From Litomosoides sigmodontis (lineage: Eukaryota > Nematoda > Chromadorea > Rhabditida > Onchocercidae), in assembly GCA_963070105.1 (NCBI GenBank), contig OY718808.1:5619738-5683737 (forward strand): a stretch of DNA of 64,000 bases, in the 5' to 3' direction. Positions 63,601 through 64,000 of this stretch are shown piece by piece (within the stretch, counting starts at the first letter, position 1; every line of letters begins with the position of its first letter). The position numbers and the translations under genes were made by a program. Under the pieces are notes generated by a model that ran no database searches, had not been told where the DNA came from, and saw only the letters and a program-made list of their open reading frames with translations.

Positions 63601-64000
63601 TTGCATTTCGTCAAAATCATTCCAGTAAGTTGTATTTCGATATGAATTTTGTTAAATTTTGCCGCTCATGCAACTTCATGCAGCTATTTTATTACAGTGG
63701 GGTGATCACTTTATTTCCTTTCTGAAGCGGCAAATTTTAAAAACTTTAGAGTTGTAAAATATTAACTGAACAGGAGGTTAGTTAACAGTCATGTAGAAGA
63801 AGGATGACTGTAGTGAAGCATAACAATTCATGCTTATATTTTGTTCTTAACTAGAAATGTATATTCAAATAATTAACTTGTGCGAAATTTAGAAGGTTAC
63901 TAATAATTTGCTTTATTTAGCAAGCATGAATTCGCCCCTCTTCTGCAGTGATGACCGCTGCTTAGATGATGCGCTGTACTCTCGACGTTCGCTCAATTCA
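60667..64000 (+). CDS. FERM-domain protein of FRMD6/Willin/Expanded type (5' part)
   Basis: Eight exons keep frame: 60667-60921, 61407-61607, 62167-62246, 62469-62615, 62899-63048, 63203-63292, 63377-63624 and 63921 to the window edge. After a polar N-terminus of about 60 residues come the three FERM lobes. F1 has YLQVQTLTKETITLAVH and EERLFGLALRTP, ending FFLDPNRKITKYAPKQWK. F2 has LHLRVRIFVEKAYAI, RHYYLQLRENLLDQW, CWELAALALHADENGN, RAERYFPLWVVNVHGLDFVR. F3 has LNCHLYGLRR, LQWNRIAKLSFDKRKVTI and ARYLLEFCKAFHQA. The order and spacing, especially FPLWVV and the ITKYAPKQWK block, resemble vertebrate FRMD6, a membrane-linked regulator upstream of Hippo signalling. Ortholog status and function are inference. 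Introns are 78 to about 560 bases. The remainder lies beyond the window. Confidence 0.85.

Overview
The window looks like nuclear DNA of a nematode. It is AT-rich, genes are split by many GT-AG introns of about 80 bp to 6.8 kb, introns end in pyrimidine-rich TTTCAG/TTTTAG acceptors, and several first exons start 2 to 23 bases after such an acceptor, which is the signature of spliced-leader trans-splicing. Larger introns, microsatellites and sparse genes suggest a parasitic clade III (spirurid/filarial-type) worm rather than Caenorhabditis; this is inference. Nothing bacterial is seen: no operons with ribosome binding sites, CRISPR array, rRNA or convincing tRNA.

Layout. 881-12707 (-): most of a large spectrin-repeat plus immunoglobulin muscle-type protein that runs off the left edge. 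15612-16621 (-): a small two-exon gene of unknown function. 17228-19764 (+): a complete FKBP52-type immunophilin (fkb-6) with two FKBP domains and TPRs, preceded by a heat-shock element. 19765-24659: mostly empty, with one unrecognised split gene at 21616-22561 (-). 24660-25264 (-): a two-exon GPI-anchored Ly6/three-finger protein. 28343-28513 (-): a possible small secreted peptide. 31706-45542 (-): a complete ten-exon ACBD3 (GCP60) Golgi protein, whose 6.8 kb intron holds a complete F-box/leucine-rich-repeat gene on the opposite strand (37981-41676, +). 46164-47220 (+): TAF10, divergent from ACBD3. 47806-50944 (+): a degenerate seryl-tRNA synthetase-like protein that has lost its motif 2 arginine. 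50945-60666: a gene-poor stretch rich in (TG)n and (TC)n tracts with one long perfect hairpin. 60667-64000 (+): the first eight exons of a FERM protein of FRMD6/Willin/Expanded type, cut by the right edge.

The genes do not form one pathway. They are a mix of housekeeping (TAF10, ACBD3, immunophilin), muscle (Ig/spectrin), cell-surface and signalling (Ly6, FERM) and mitochondrial-type (SerRS-like) functions. Links supported by layout are the ACBD3/TAF10 head-to-head pair sharing about 0.6 kb, TAF10 followed 0.6 kb later by the trans-spliced SerRS-like gene (a possible operon), the fkb-6/93-residue gene head-to-head pair, and the nested F-box gene. The most unusual items are the apparently inactive SerRS paralogue, the spectrin-to-Ig architecture, the nested gene, and two long perfect inverted repeats. 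Exon edges were derived by hand from splice consensus and frame continuity.
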